64,000 nt of DNA from positions 124,001 through 188,000 of the forward strand of contig NZ_JAOOPY010000003.1 in NCBI RefSeq assembly GCF_025486315.1, written 5' to 3'. The position numbers and the translations under genes were made by a program. This DNA comes from Variovorax sp. N23. Its GTDB lineage: Bacteria; Pseudomonadota; Gammaproteobacteria; Burkholderiales; Burkholderiaceae_C. Of this stretch, positions 8,826 to 17,589 are shown one piece after another; position 1 is the stretch's first letter; each line of letters opens with the position of its first letter. The notes beneath the pieces are model-generated. The model had not been told where the DNA came from and searched no databases. It saw only the letters and a program-made list of their open reading frames with translations.

Positions 8826-10829
8826 ATGTTCGAATCTCTGGACCTCACGAAGCTCATCTTCGGCCGCCTCACCTGGGACGCCATCCCGTTCCATGAACCG
8901 ATCCTGTTGGTGACCTTCATTGCCGTCGCGCTTGGTGGTCTCGCGCTGGTCGGCGCACTCACGTACTTCCGTGTCTGGGGCTACCTGTGGCGCGAGTGGT
9001 TCACCAGCATCGATCACAAGAAGATCGGCATCATGTACATGATTCTGGGGATCGTCATGCTGCTGCGGGGCTTCTCCGACGCGATCATGATGCGGATGCA
9101 GCAGGCATTTGCGTTCGGCGATTCCGCCGGTTTCCTGCCGCCGCATCACTACGATCAGGTCTTCACCGCGCACGGCGTGATCATGATCTTCTTCGTGGCG
9201 ATGCCTTTCGTCACGGGCCTGATGAACTTCGCCGTGCCGTTGCAGATCGGCGCGCGCGACGTGGCCTTTCCGTTCCTGAACAACTTCAGCTTCTGGATGA
9301 CCACCAGCGGCGCGGTGCTGGTGATGATGTCGCTCTTCGTGGGCGAGTTCGCGCGCACCGGCTGGCTGGCCTATCCGCCACTCTCGGGCATTGTCTACAG
9401 CCCCGACGTGGGGGTGGACTACTACATCTGGTCCTTGCAGCTCGCGGGGGTCGGAACGCTGCTTTCCGGCGTCAACCTGATCGCGACCATCGTCAAGATG
9501 CGCGCGCCAGGCATGACGATGATGAAGATGCCGGTGTTCACCTGGACCTCGCTGTGCACCAACGTGCTGATCGTGGCTGCTTTCCCGGTGCTGACTGCCG
9601 TGCTGGCCCTGCTGTCGCTCGACCGTTACGTCGGCACCAACTTCTTCACGAACGACTTCGGCGGCAACGCGATGATGTACGTGAACCTGATCTGGATCTG
9701 GGGCCACCCCGAGGTCTACATCCTGGTGCTGCCGGTGTTCGGCATCTTCTCGGAGATCGTGTCCACCTTCTCGGGCAAGCGCCTCTTCGGCTACGCGTCG
9801 ATGGTCTACGCCACCGTGGTGATCACCATCCTGTCGTACCTGGTGTGGTTGCACCACTTCTTCACCATGGGGTCGGGTGCCAGCGTCAATTCCTTCTTCG
9901 GCATCACGACGATGATCATCTCGATCCCGACCGGGGCGAAGATCTTCAATTGGCTGTTCACCATGTACCGCGGCCGCATCCGCTTTGAAGTGCCGATGCT
10001 GTGGACCATGGGCTTCATGTTCACCTTCGTGATCGGCGGGATGACGGGCGTGCTGCTGGCGGTGCCTCCGGCCGACTTCGTGCTGCACAACAGCCTGTTC
10101 CTGATTGCCCACTTCCACAACGTGATCATCGGCGGCGTGGTGTTCGGCGTCTTCGCCGGCATCAACTACTGGTTCCCGAAGGCCACCGGCGTGAAGCTCG
10201 ATCCCTTCTGGGGCAAGGTGTCGTTCTGGTTCTGGCTGGTCGGCTTCTGGTTCGCGTTCGCCCCGCTGTACGTGTTGGGCCTGATGGGCGTGACGCGCCG
10301 CATGAGCCACTTCGAAGACCCGTCGCTGCAGATCTGGTTCCAGATCGCCGCCTTCGGTGCGGTGCTGATCGCCCTGGGCATCGCTGCGATGCTGATCCAG
10401 TTCTACGTCACCTGGAAGAACCGCGAAGCGCTGCGCGACTACACGGGCGACCCATGGGGCGGCCGCACGCTGGAGTGGTCGACCTCGTCGCCGCCGCCGG
10501 CCTACAACTTCGCTTTCACGCCCCGCATTCACGACAACGATGCTTGGTGGGACATGAAGAAGCGTGGCTACGAACGGCCGCTCGCTGGCTTCATTCCCAT
10601 CCACATGCCGAAGAACACCTGGGCCGGCGTCGTTCTGGCCGGGCTGAGCACGCTGTTCGGTTTTGCTGCGATCTGGCACATGTGGGCCATCGCGATCGTG
10701 GCCTTCGTGGCCGTGATCGTGACGACCATCGTCCACACCTTCAACTACAAGCGCGACTATCACATTGCTGCGGCCGACGTCGTCCGCATCGAAGCAGATC
10801 GCACCCGTATCCTGGCCAGCCATGTCTGA
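8826..10829 (+). CDS. cyoB: Ubiquinol oxidase subunit I (cytochrome bo3)
   Basis: A 667-residue catalytic subunit of the heme-copper superfamily with about 15 helices. All metal ligands align with the E. coli protein at a constant offset of ten residues. His116 and His431 should bind low-spin heme b. His294, in W-G-H-P-E-V-Y with the crosslinking Tyr298, together with His343 and His344 should bind Cu(B). His429 should bind the high-spin heme. The K-channel lysine lies in [10 protein letters not shown] start at ATG 8826, which gives a normal N-terminus, rather than the TTG at 8808. The 3-prime end overlaps cyoC by eight bases. Confidence 0.97.
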   Translation: MFESLDLTKLIFGRLTWDAIPFHEPILLVTFIAVALGGLALVGALTYFRVWGYLWREWFTSIDHKKIGIMYMILGIVMLLRGFSDAIMMRMQQAFAFGDSAGFLPPHHYDQVFTAHGVIMIFFVAMPFVTGLMNFAVPLQIGARDVAFPFLNNFSFWMTTSGAVLVMMSLFVGEFARTGWLAYPPLSGIVYSPDVGVDYYIWSLQLAGVGTLLSGVNLIATIVKMRAPGMTMMKMPVFTWTSLCTNVLIVAAFPVLTAVLALLSLDRYVGTNFFTNDFGGNAMMYVNLIWIWGHPEVYILVLPVFGIFSEIVSTFSGKRLFGYASMVYATVVITILSYLVWLHHFFTMGSGASVNSFFGITTMIISIPTGAKIFNWLFTMYRGRIRFEVPMLWTMGFMFTFVIGGMTGVLLAVPPADFVLHNSLFLIAHFHNVIIGGVVFGVFAGINYWFPKATGVKLDPFWGKVSFWFWLVGFWFAFAPLYVLGLMGVTRRMSHFEDPSLQIWFQIAAFGAVLIALGIAAMLIQFYVTWKNREALRDYTGDPWGGRTLEWSTSSPPPAYNFAFTPRIHDNDAWWDMKKRGYERPLAGFIPIHMPKNTWAGVVLAGLSTLFGFAAIWHMWAIAIVAFVAVIVTTIVHTFNYKRDYHIAAADVVRIEADRTRILASHV

Positions 10830-11454
10830 TATGACCGCCTCTTCGTCCGCTGCTGCGATCGCGCCCGACAGCTTCTACCTGAAGGAAGAGCACCATCCCG
10901 AGAACGGGACGCTGCTCGGTTTCTGGCTCTACCTGATGAGCGACTGCCTCATCTTCGCCTGCCTGTTTGCCGTGTATGCGGTGGTGGGCCGCAGCTACGC
11001 GGCCGGCCCCTCGGGTGCCGACCTGTTCGATCTGCCGCTCGTCGCGCTGAACACTTCGATGCTGCTGCTGTCCTCGATCACCTATGGCTTTGCCATGATC
11101 GAGATGCAGAAGAAGCGGATGAAGGCGGTGCTCGTGTGGCTCGCCATCACGGGTCTGTTCGGCCTGGCCTTCGTCAGCCTGGAACTCTACGAATTCCAGC
11201 ACTTGATCCACGAAGGCGCGGTGCCGCAGCGCAGTGCCTTCCTGTCGGCCTTCTTCACGCTGGTCGGTACCCATGGCCTGCACGTCACCTTCGGCATCAT
11301 CTGGCTCATCACGCTGATGCTGCAGGTGTCGCGCCACGGCCTCACCGTGGAGAACCGCCGCCGCCTGATGTGCCTGTCGATGTTCTGGCACTTCCTGGAC
11401 GTGGTCTGGATCGGCGTGTTCACGTTTGTCTACCTGATGGGAGTGCTGCCATGA
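10822..11454 (+). CDS. cyoC: Ubiquinol oxidase subunit III (cytochrome bo3)
   Basis: A 210-residue, five-helix subunit [28 protein letters not shown] at the first helix and G-T-H-G-L-H-V near the middle are characteristic. The subunit stabilises subunit I and may shape the oxygen path. The start at ATG 10822 overlaps the end of cyoB and gives a length matching the family; the further upstream TTG would add 19 residues inside cyoB. The stop overlaps an in-frame ATG of the cyoD frame, but the better cyoD start is 66 bases downstream. Confidence 0.95.
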   Translation: MSDMTASSSAAAIAPDSFYLKEEHHPENGTLLGFWLYLMSDCLIFACLFAVYAVVGRSYAAGPSGADLFDLPLVALNTSMLLLSSITYGFAMIEMQKKRMKAVLVWLAITGLFGLAFVSLELYEFQHLIHEGAVPQRSAFLSAFFTLVGTHGLHVTFGIIWLITLMLQVSRHGLTVENRRRLMCLSMFWHFLDVVWIGVFTFVYLMGVLP

Positions 11455-11516
11455 GCGACGCGCTGGGCCGCCCCAAGCAAAGCTCGCACCGCAGTGCGGA
11501 GCACGGAGGTATTTCT

Positions 11517-11903
11517 ATGAGCGCAGGTCACGACACGCACGGTCACGACGACCACCACCACCACGAAGACGAGGGCCCGCACAGCACCGTCAAGGGCTAC
11601 ACCATCGGCTTCGTGCTGTCGGTCATCCTCACGGTCATCCCGTTCTGGCTGGTGATGGGCAAGGTGTTCGACAACTCGAGCACCACCGCCTTCGTCATCC
11701 TCGGCTTCGCCGCCGTTCAGATGGTGGTGCACATGATCTATTTCTTGCACATGAACACCAAGGTCGAAGGTGGCTGGTCGATGCTGGCGCTGGTCTTCAC
11801 GTTGGTGCTCGTGGTCATCACGCTGGCCGGCTCCTTGTGGGTGATGTACCACCTCAACCACAACATGATGCCGTCGCTGCACGACATGAAGAACATGCCT
11901 TGA
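11517..11903 (+). CDS. cyoD: Ubiquinol oxidase subunit IV (cytochrome bo3)
   Basis: A 128-residue three-helix subunit IV, needed for assembly of the Cu(B) centre in E. coli. The family signature is the V-K-G-Y-T-I-G-F-V-L-S segment and Q-M-V-V-H-M-I-Y-F-L-H-M. I chose ATG 11517 because a strong GGAGG lies eight bases upstream; the ATG at 11451 overlapping cyoC would add 22 low-complexity residues. The chosen N-terminus is unusual: eight of its first 22 residues are histidine, including a run of four. The stop overlaps the TTG start of the SURF1 gene. Confidence 0.93.
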   Translation: MSAGHDTHGHDDHHHHEDEGPHSTVKGYTIGFVLSVILTVIPFWLVMGKVFDNSSTTAFVILGFAAVQMVVHMIYFLHMNTKVEGGWSMLALVFTLVLVVITLAGSLWVMYHLNHNMMPSLHDMKNMP

Positions 11904-12724
11904 GCCTGCGCAAGCACGCCGACCCGGCCGCTGAACGCGGCCCGCGCTCCGCGGCCGTCCTGGCCGCGTTGGCGTTTCTGGCGCTCCTCGTTTTCTGCGG
12001 CTTCGTCGCCCTGGGCACCTGGCAGGTCGAGCGCCGTGCCTGGAAGCTCGACCTGATCGAGCGCGTCGATGCGCGGGTCCACGCTGCGCCGGTGGATGCG
12101 CCATCGCGGGCCGCCTGGCCCCAGGTCGATGCGGCCCGCGACGACTACCGCCGCGTGCGGCTGAGCGGCATCTTCCTGCACGACCGCGAGACGCTGGTCC
12201 AGGCCTCCACAGCCATCGGCACCGGCTTCTGGGTGCTCACGCCGCTGCGTGTCGCCGACGGGAGCCTGGTGATGGTCAACCGCGGCTTCATCCCGCCGGA
12301 GCGGCGCGACCCGTCCGCGCGCGGCACGACGCCGACCGGCCCCGTGACCCTCACCGGCTTCCTGCGCATGAGCGAGCGCAACGGCTTCTTCCCGCGGCGC
12401 AACGACCCTGCTGCCAACCGCTGGTTCTCGCGCGAACTGCCGGCCATCGCCGCCGCACGCGGGTTGGGCGGGCTGGGCGCCGTGGCGCCGTACTTCGTCG
12501 ATGCCGACGCCGGTCCGCCGCAGACCTGGCCGATCGGCGGGCTCACCGTCATCGCCTTTCCCAACAGCCATTTCGTCTACGCGGTGACCTGGTACGGGCT
12601 GGCGCTGATGGTCGCGCTGGCGGCAGCCTATGTCGCGCGTGACGAGCGTCGGCTGCGGCGCCGCCGCATTGGCGAGAATGCGCACTCCATCGACCCCGAA
12701 AGCAAGGATGCTGCGCAAGACTGA
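11900..12724 (+). CDS. SURF1 family protein (terminal oxidase assembly)
   Basis: A 274-residue protein with a transmembrane helix near each end and a periplasmic domain between. G-T-W-Q-V-E-R-R-x-W-K after the first helix, V-N-R-G-F-I-P near the middle and the final H-F-x-Y-A-V-T-W-Y-G-L-A segment are SURF1 signatures. SURF1/Shy1 proteins help insert heme into oxidase subunit I, best studied for aa3-type enzymes. The TTG start at 11900 overlaps the cyoD stop (TTGA), leaving no gap, so translation is coupled. It also overlaps the sensor kinase gene by 17 bases. Its presence beside a bo-type oxidase suggests a dedicated maturation factor. Confidence 0.88.
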   Translation: MSLRKHADPAAERGPRSAAVLAALAFLALLVFCGFVALGTWQVERRAWKLDLIERVDARVHAAPVDAPSRAAWPQVDAARDDYRRVRLSGIFLHDRETLVQASTAIGTGFWVLTPLRVADGSLVMVNRGFIPPERRDPSARGTTPTGPVTLTGFLRMSERNGFFPRRNDPAANRWFSRELPAIAAARGLGGLGAVAPYFVDADAGPPQTWPIGGLTVIAFPNSHFVYAVTWYGLALMVALAAAYVARDERRLRRRRIGENAHSIDPESKDAAQD

Positions 12725-14057
12725 GGCCCCGGCCGGCTTACCGGGCATCGGGCCGGCCGACACCGTGGGAGACGCGCCCGGCGACCGCACCGGACTGAAG
12801 AACATGCAGCAGCTGATCCAGCTGCGCTGGCTGGCCGTGTTCGGCCAGATCGTCACCATCGAGGTGGTGCACTACGGCTTCCGCATCCCGCTGCCGCTGG
12901 AGCCGATGCTCATGGTGCTGGCCGCCCTCGTCGGCTTCAACGTCGCGAGCCTGCTGCGCTGGCGCACCGGGCGCGAGGCGACCAACACCGAGCTCTTCGT
13001 GGCCCTGCTGGTCGATGTGGCGATGCTCACGGCGCAGCTGTACCTGAGCGGCGGCACCACCAACCCCTTCGTCTTCCTCTACCTCCTGCAGGTGATTCTG
13101 GGCGCCGTGCTGCTGGAAGCCTGGTCGAGCGCGGCCATGGTGGTGATCACCACGCTCTGCCTCGCGGGGCTGGCCTTGTTCTCGCGGCCGCTGGCGCTGC
13201 CGCTCGACCACGACCGTGGTCTGGCGAGCCCGTACATCCAGGGCATGGTGCTGTGCTTCGCGCTCAATGCGGCGCTGCTGCTCATCTTCATCACGCGCAT
13301 CAACGGCAACCTGCGGGCGCGCGATGCCCGCCTGGCGAGCCTGCGGCAGCGCGCGGCGGAAGAGGAGCACATCGTGCGCATGGGCCTGCTCGCGTCGGGC
13401 GCCGCGCACGAGCTGGGCACGCCGCTGGCCACCCTGTCGGTGATCCTGGGCGACTGGAAGCGCATGCCCGAATTCACGTCGAACCCCGAGCTGCTGCAAG
13501 AAGTCGACGAGATGCAGGCGCAGCTCCGGCGCTGCAAGACCATCGTCAGCGGCATCCTGTTGTCGGCCGGTGAGGCGCGCGGCGAATCGTCGGCGGCCAC
13601 CACCGTCGGCATCTTCCTCGACGACCTGGTGCAGGAGTGGCGCGCGAGCCGGCCCGCGACCGCCTTCGTCTACGAGAACCGCTTCGGCCACGACCTGCCC
13701 ATGGTCTCCGATTCGGCGTTGAAGCAGACCATCCACAACGTGCTCGACAATGCGCTGGAGGCGTCGCCGCACCGCGTGATGCTGGACGTCGAGCGCGTCG
13801 ACGATCGCCTGGTCCTCACGGTGACCGACGCCGGCCCCGGCTTTGCGCCGTACATGCTGACGCAGCTGGGCAAGCCCTATCAGTCGAGCAAGGGCCGGCC
13901 GGGGGGCGGGCTCGGGCTGTTCCTGGTCGTCAACGTGCTGCGCACGCTCGGCGGCAACGTGACGGCGCACAACCTCGCCGAGGGGGGCGCGCTGGTGCGC
14001 ATCTCGCTGCCGCTGTCCGCCGTCACCCTGGAAGAAAAGGAACCGAATGCAAGTTGA
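12708..14057 (+). CDS. regB: RegB/PrrB-type redox-sensing sensor histidine kinase
   Basis: A 449-residue membrane kinase. About six hydrophobic helices lie between residues 35 and 210. The ubiquinone-binding heptapeptide of RegB kinases, G-G-x-x-N-P-F, is intact at residues 115-121 (GGTTNPF). The H-box reads A-S-G-A-A-H-E-L-G-T-P-L with His234 as phosphoacceptor. Cys276 in L-R-R-C-K-T occupies the place of the redox-active cysteine of Rhodobacter RegB. N, G1 and G2 boxes follow (N-V-L-D-N-A-L-E-A-S, D-A-G-P-G-F, G-G-G-L-G-L-F). It should sense the quinone pool and phosphorylate the regulator encoded next, whose start overlaps this gene by 11 bases. Placement behind cyoABCD fits control of respiration. 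Confidence 0.9.
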   Translation: MLRKTEAPAGLPGIGPADTVGDAPGDRTGLKNMQQLIQLRWLAVFGQIVTIEVVHYGFRIPLPLEPMLMVLAALVGFNVASLLRWRTGREATNTELFVALLVDVAMLTAQLYLSGGTTNPFVFLYLLQVILGAVLLEAWSSAAMVVITTLCLAGLALFSRPLALPLDHDRGLASPYIQGMVLCFALNAALLLIFITRINGNLRARDARLASLRQRAAEEEHIVRMGLLASGAAHELGTPLATLSVILGDWKRMPEFTSNPELLQEVDEMQAQLRRCKTIVSGILLSAGEARGESSAATTVGIFLDDLVQEWRASRPATAFVYENRFGHDLPMVSDSALKQTIHNVLDNALEASPHRVMLDVERVDDRLVLTVTDAGPGFAPYMLTQLGKPYQSSKGRPGGGLGLFLVVNVLRTLGGNVTAHNLAEGGALVRISLPLSAVTLEEKEPNAS

Positions 14058-14610
14058 TCCCGGGCCGCCCGCACGCCGGCTGCTGATCGTCGAGGACGAT
14101 GCGGCCTTTGCGCGCACGCTCGGCCGCTCCTTCGAGCGGCGCGGCTATGCGGTGTCGCTGGCAACCAGCCTGGAGGAGGTGGACGAGCTGCTGAGGGCGC
14201 CGGGTTCGCCGGATTCCCCCAAATACGCCGTGGTCGACCTGAAGCTCGGCGGCGAGGCCTCGGGACTGGCCTGTGTCCAGCGCCTGAATGCGCACGCCCC
14301 GGACATGCTGATCGTGGTGCTCACCGGCTTCGCCAGCATCGCGACCGCCGTCGAGGCGATCAAGCTAGGGGCCTGCCACTACCTCGCCAAGCCGTCGAAC
14401 ACCGACGACATCGAAGCCGCCTTCGGACGGGCCGAAGGCACGATCGACGTCGAGCTGACCAACCGCTCGACCTCGATCAAGACGCTGGAGTGGGAGCGCA
14501 TCCACGAGACGCTGGCCGAGACCGGCTTCAACATCTCCGAGACTGCGCGCCGCCTGGGCATGCACCGCCGCACGCTGGCGCGCAAGCTGGGGAAGCAGCA
14601 GGTGAAGTAG
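14047..14610 (+). CDS. regA: RegA/PrrA/ActR-type response regulator
   Basis: A 187-residue two-domain regulator. The receiver has the acidic pair E-D-D near residue 17, phosphoacceptor Asp64 in A-V-V-D-L-K-L, the conserved Thr in V-L-T-G and Lys in L-A-K-P. The C-terminal Fis-like helix-turn-helix reads N-I-S-E-T-A-R-R-L-G-M-H-R-R-T-L-A-R-K-L, close to the invariant RegA DNA-binding helix. The gene overlaps the kinase by 11 bases. RegA homologues globally control terminal oxidases, carbon fixation and other redox functions; autoregulation of the cyo operon is a reasonable inference. Confidence 0.9.
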   Translation: MQVDPGPPARRLLIVEDDAAFARTLGRSFERRGYAVSLATSLEEVDELLRAPGSPDSPKYAVVDLKLGGEASGLACVQRLNAHAPDMLIVVLTGFASIATAVEAIKLGACHYLAKPSNTDDIEAAFGRAEGTIDVELTNRSTSIKTLEWERIHETLAETGFNISETARRLGMHRRTLARKLGKQQVK

Positions 14611-14704
14611 CGGGGAGGTTGTCGGAGCGCAGTTGCTGCACGTCCTCCACTTGGAACATCAGCAGCTCGCGCGACCACGGTGGCCGGTGGCGGTGTGGCC
14701 ACGA

Positions 14705-15595
14705 TCACGGTTCTGTCCGTGCTTCGTGAAGAATCCATTTCGCAAACGCCTGCAGCGGCGCTTCACTCAGCTCGACCGGCTCAGGAAGAACGAGGCAAAA
14801 GTTCTTGGTAATCGCTTTGCCGTCCGGCCAAGGCGCGACCAAGCGGCCTTGTTCGAGCTCTGCCCCGACGTACAGGCGCGGCACCAGTGCAACGCCCAAG
14901 CCGGCCAGGGCCGCGGCTATCAGCATGGCATGAAGGTCGTAACGGGCGCCGACCGCCGAATTGGTCAGCACGATGCCGGTCTCTTGTGCATAGCGCTGCC
15001 ACGCGTCCGGATTTTGTCGTCTGTGAAGGCGTGGCAGTTCGTCGAGCGATATTGACGCACCGGCGTCGGCGAGAAGCGCCGGACTGCAGACGGGCACCAG
15101 CACCTCTTCCAGCAGGCGATGGATACGCATACCCGCCCATGCAGGATGCTCGAAATGGATGGCCGCGTCAAAGCCGCTACCAGCCAGTATGAAGGGGTCC
15201 ATGCGTTCGGCGATATGCACAGTGATGTTGGGATGCTTGTCCTGAAATCGCTTCAGCCGGGGGATGAGCCAGCGCGTGGCGAAGGTCGGAATGGCGGCGA
15301 TGTCGATGCTCGCGCCCGCGATGGGCTGCCCCATCAGATAAAGGCTGTCCCGTTCCAACCGATCCAGAACCTCGCGGACCTGCACAGCGTATCGCTTGCC
15401 GTGGGGTGCAAGCCGTACCCGATTGCCAACCCGCTCGAACAGCGCAAGACCCAGGAACGCCTCCAATCGCCCAATCTGACGACTGACAGCGCCCTCGGTC
15501 AGCGCCAGTTCCTCGGCTGCGCGGGCGAAGCTGCCATGTCGAGCCGCGGCCTCAAAGGCCAGAAGTGCGGAATTGCTTGGAATCTTGCGTCGCAT
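14705..15595 (-). CDS. LysR-family transcriptional regulator (GcvA-like)
   Basis: A 296-residue LysR protein. The N-terminal winged helix (residues 1-65) has F-E-A-A-A-R-H-G-S-F-A-R-A-A-E-E-L-A-L-T-E-G-A-V-S-R, typical of the GcvA/AmpR branch, followed by a LysR substrate-binding domain with P-R-L-K-R-F. I start at the ATG at 15595 (MRRKIPSN); an in-frame GTG at 15646 would add 17 residues. It is divergent from the operon at 15759 and probably controls it. The gene uses more A and T than the cyo operon beside it and marks the left end of a lower-GC stretch. Confidence 0.88.
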   Translation of the reverse strand: MRRKIPSNSALLAFEAAARHGSFARAAEELALTEGAVSRQIGRLEAFLGLALFERVGNRVRLAPHGKRYAVQVREVLDRLERDSLYLMGQPIAGASIDIAAIPTFATRWLIPRLKRFQDKHPNITVHIAERMDPFILAGSGFDAAIHFEHPAWAGMRIHRLLEEVLVPVCSPALLADAGASISLDELPRLHRRQNPDAWQRYAQETGIVLTNSAVGARYDLHAMLIAAALAGLGVALVPRLYVGAELEQGRLVAPWPDGKAITKNFCLVLPEPVELSEAPLQAFAKWILHEARTEP

Positions 15596-15758
15596 GGAGC
15601 GTTTGCCGGTGGGTGTGCGTTCGACGCCGGCTTGAGCAAACGTCACTGAAGGGTGAATTTATATCGTTATCCACGCATGACAGGCCGCCCTAGCATGACG
15701 TTTATGCAATGAACATCCGTTTGCTGCAACAAGCTCACCCGCCCAGGAGGAACAATCC

Positions 15759-16304
15759 TTGATCTACACCGTTGAATGCAGCTTCGCGGATCCCCGCAGC
15801 GAAGCGGAATGGAACGACTTCTACAGCCTTGAAAAACTGCCCGCCCTCATCTCGGTGACTGGCTTTCGCACGTCGCAGCGCTTCAAGGCGTTGAGCGATG
15901 GCTGCCCGGTCTACCTGGCCGTCCACACGATGGACGGTCTCGATGTCCTGACCGGGGAGGAATATCGGCAGAAAGGCGGCGGCAACTTCGCAAGATGGCA
16001 GCCACACATCACCGACTGGCACCGAAACCTCTACAGCGATATCGGCCTTGCGCCGGCGGTGCATGCAGACGAACTCCTCGCGCTTTGTGCCAGCGGCCCC
16101 GAAGCGCTGACCCGGATGGGTCTCGCACCGTTGGCCATGCGCGCAGTTGCGCTGGAGAAGTCTCCCGAACACCGCTGGCTTGCAAAGCTGCCTGGGCGAA
16201 ACGCTCGGATCGCCGAGAGCCTTCCTGAAGGCATCCACCTCTACGCGCCGATGACGCGACAACTGACAACCGCGAACGTCGTTTCGACCGAAGAGGAAAA
16301 GTAG
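15759..16304 (+). CDS. Hypothetical protein, possible dimeric alpha/beta-barrel (EthD/Dabb-like)
   Basis: A 181-residue protein that I do not assign to a named family with confidence. It starts at TTG 15759, seven bases after a strong AGGAGGA. The N-terminal half (Y-T-V-E-C-S-F-A-D-P, E-W-N-D-F-Y, L-P-A-L-I-S-V-T-G-F-R-T-S-Q-R-F) has the look of small dimeric ferredoxin-like-fold proteins such as EthD, in which a short helix-strand repeat binds a small aromatic or aldehyde. No signal peptide or membrane helix is seen. It is first in a three-gene operon with a tautomerase (frameshifted) and a metallo-beta-lactamase-fold hydrolase, so a role in catabolism of a small organic compound is likely but unproven. 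Confidence 0.6.
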   Translation: MIYTVECSFADPRSEAEWNDFYSLEKLPALISVTGFRTSQRFKALSDGCPVYLAVHTMDGLDVLTGEEYRQKGGGNFARWQPHITDWHRNLYSDIGLAPAVHADELLALCASGPEALTRMGLAPLAMRAVALEKSPEHRWLAKLPGRNARIAESLPEGIHLYAPMTRQLTTANVVSTEEEK

Positions 16305-16311
16305 GCACGCG

Positions 16312-16637
16312 ATGCCCAATGTCACTTTCCATCTATCAGCGGGGCGGATGCCGTCCGATGAGAAGCTCGCTGAGCTTTCGAGCGACTGCCTCGATCTCTG
16401 TACCACTGTCCTTGAGGCCGCACTCGAGAACGTTCATGTCATCCATGTCGAAGTTCGGCATGGACACGGGCATCCCGTCTTTGCGGAAGTCAATACCGCC
16501 TCGAGACGTTTCGCACGCCCTCGGTCATGAACAAGTTCATGGAAGCCCTGGACGACGCCATCGCGCGCCGCACGGGCCTCACGGCGCGTATCCGTTGTTT
16601 TGGTTATGCCGCGTCAAGCATTCACGCCCGGAATTGA
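16312..16637 (+). pseudogene. Tautomerase family protein (4-oxalocrotonate tautomerase-like), frameshifted
   Basis: Frame 1 from ATG 16312 begins M-P-N-V-T-F-H-L-S, with Pro2 placed to become the catalytic N-terminal proline, and continues to H-G-H-G-H-P-V-F-A-E-V. It then runs through unrelated residues to a stop at 16530. The expected continuation is in another frame: from about 16491 Q-Y-R-L-E-T-F-R-T-P-S-V-M-N-K-F-M-E-A-L, then I-A-R-R-T-G-L-T-A-R-I-R-C-F-G-Y, ending at the TGA 16635-16637. One base is missing near 16488-16491 (GTCAATAC where GTCCAATAC, or another base at that place, would restore it). Either the gene is inactive or the assembly dropped a base. Restored length would be about 108 residues. 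Confidence 0.75.
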
Positions 16638-16647
16638 GAGAAGAACC

Positions 16648-17496
16648 GTGTCCATCGTTACCTTTCCAAGTCAGCGAGCCGGGGACTTCACGATCACCGC
16701 CATCAGCGACGGCTACCTCAGCGCCAGCCTGGATTTCCTCTCGAACATCGATCCGTCCGAGGCCTCCAGAATCCAAAGTGATGCAGGACAGACGGCGCCT
16801 TCGGCCGTTCATATCAACTGCTACGTGGTACGCGGAGCGGGCCGCACGATTCTCATCGACGGCGGGGCCGGAGGCATCAAGCAATGGGGCGGCCGCCTGG
16901 GAACCAATCTGTCGCTTGCAGGTGTCGAGCCATCCGAGATCGACACCATCCTGCTCACGCACGCCCATCCCGACCATGTCGGAGGGCTGGTGGACAGAGG
17001 CGGGCGAACCGCCTTTCCGAATGCGGAGCTTGTCGTCCACGAGCGCGAGCTCAAGTTCTGGCAGGATGACGCAAACCTGAGTCGTGCCAGCGAGCGAGCA
17101 CGAGGCAACTTCCTGATCGCGCGAGAGGCGTTCGATGCCTACCGCGACAAGCTCCGTACTTTCGATGATGAGAGGGAAGTGCTTCCCGGCATCCGCGCGA
17201 TGCCGCTACCCGGACACACGGATGGTCACACCGGATACCTCCTCGAATCCCATGCTCAGGGCCTGCTTATCTGGGGAGATATTGTTCATTTCCCTCACAT
17301 TCAGATCAGTCGGCCTGACGTGTCGATTGCATTCGATCAGGACGCTTCCATGGCAGCCACCACGCGATCACTGCTTCTGGACAGGGTCAGCTCAGAGAGA
17401 CTGCTGATCGCTGGCATGCATCTGGGAGAACTCGGCTTCGCGCGGATCGAGCGAACGAGCGGGGGCTACGGGCTGCTCTACGAGACCGAGGCATGA
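16648..17496 (+). CDS. MBL-fold metallo-hydrolase
   Basis: A 282-residue metallo-beta-lactamase-fold hydrolase. The metal-binding motif is T-H-A-H-P-D-H-V-G-G, followed by the third His in L-P-G-H-T-D-G-H-T and the bridging Asp in I-W-G-D-I-V-H-F. The overall pattern (F-T-I-T-A-I-S-D-G at the N-terminus, I-N-C-Y-V-V and D-G-G-A-G) is that of the AttM/quorum-quenching-like and related lactonase group, though substrate cannot be read. I prefer GTG 16648, ten bases after the tautomerase stop and preceded by GAGAGAAGAACC; in-frame starts at 16600 and 16606 lie inside the tautomerase. Last gene of the LysR-divergent operon. Confidence 0.82.
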   Translation: MSIVTFPSQRAGDFTITAISDGYLSASLDFLSNIDPSEASRIQSDAGQTAPSAVHINCYVVRGAGRTILIDGGAGGIKQWGGRLGTNLSLAGVEPSEIDTILLTHAHPDHVGGLVDRGGRTAFPNAELVVHERELKFWQDDANLSRASERARGNFLIAREAFDAYRDKLRTFDDEREVLPGIRAMPLPGHTDGHTGYLLESHAQGLLIWGDIVHFPHIQISRPDVSIAFDQDASMAATTRSLLLDRVSSERLLIAGMHLGELGFARIERTSGGYGLLYETEA

Positions 17497-17528
17497 GGCC
17501 GGGCAAGACGCTCGGCTTCCAGACGCCC

Positions 17529-17543
17529 GCTGAGATGCTCAGC
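17529..17543. terminator. Short inverted repeat between convergent genes
   Basis: GCTGA (17529-17533) and TCAGC (17539-17543) flank five bases in the short space between the stop of the metallo-hydrolase and the stop of the convergent DUF2267 gene. It has no T tract, so it is only a weak candidate for a bidirectional terminator. Confidence 0.25.
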
Positions 17544-17589
17544 GAATGTGTTGCGTCGACCGGTTGAATCCGCCGCCCGGTGTCGGCCG

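Noticed and set aside
7566..10823. A minus-strand open frame of over 1,000 codons opposite cyoA and cyoB.
   Set aside because: It overlaps two certain genes base for base and shows the low-complexity H/R/V/D composition of an antisense shadow.
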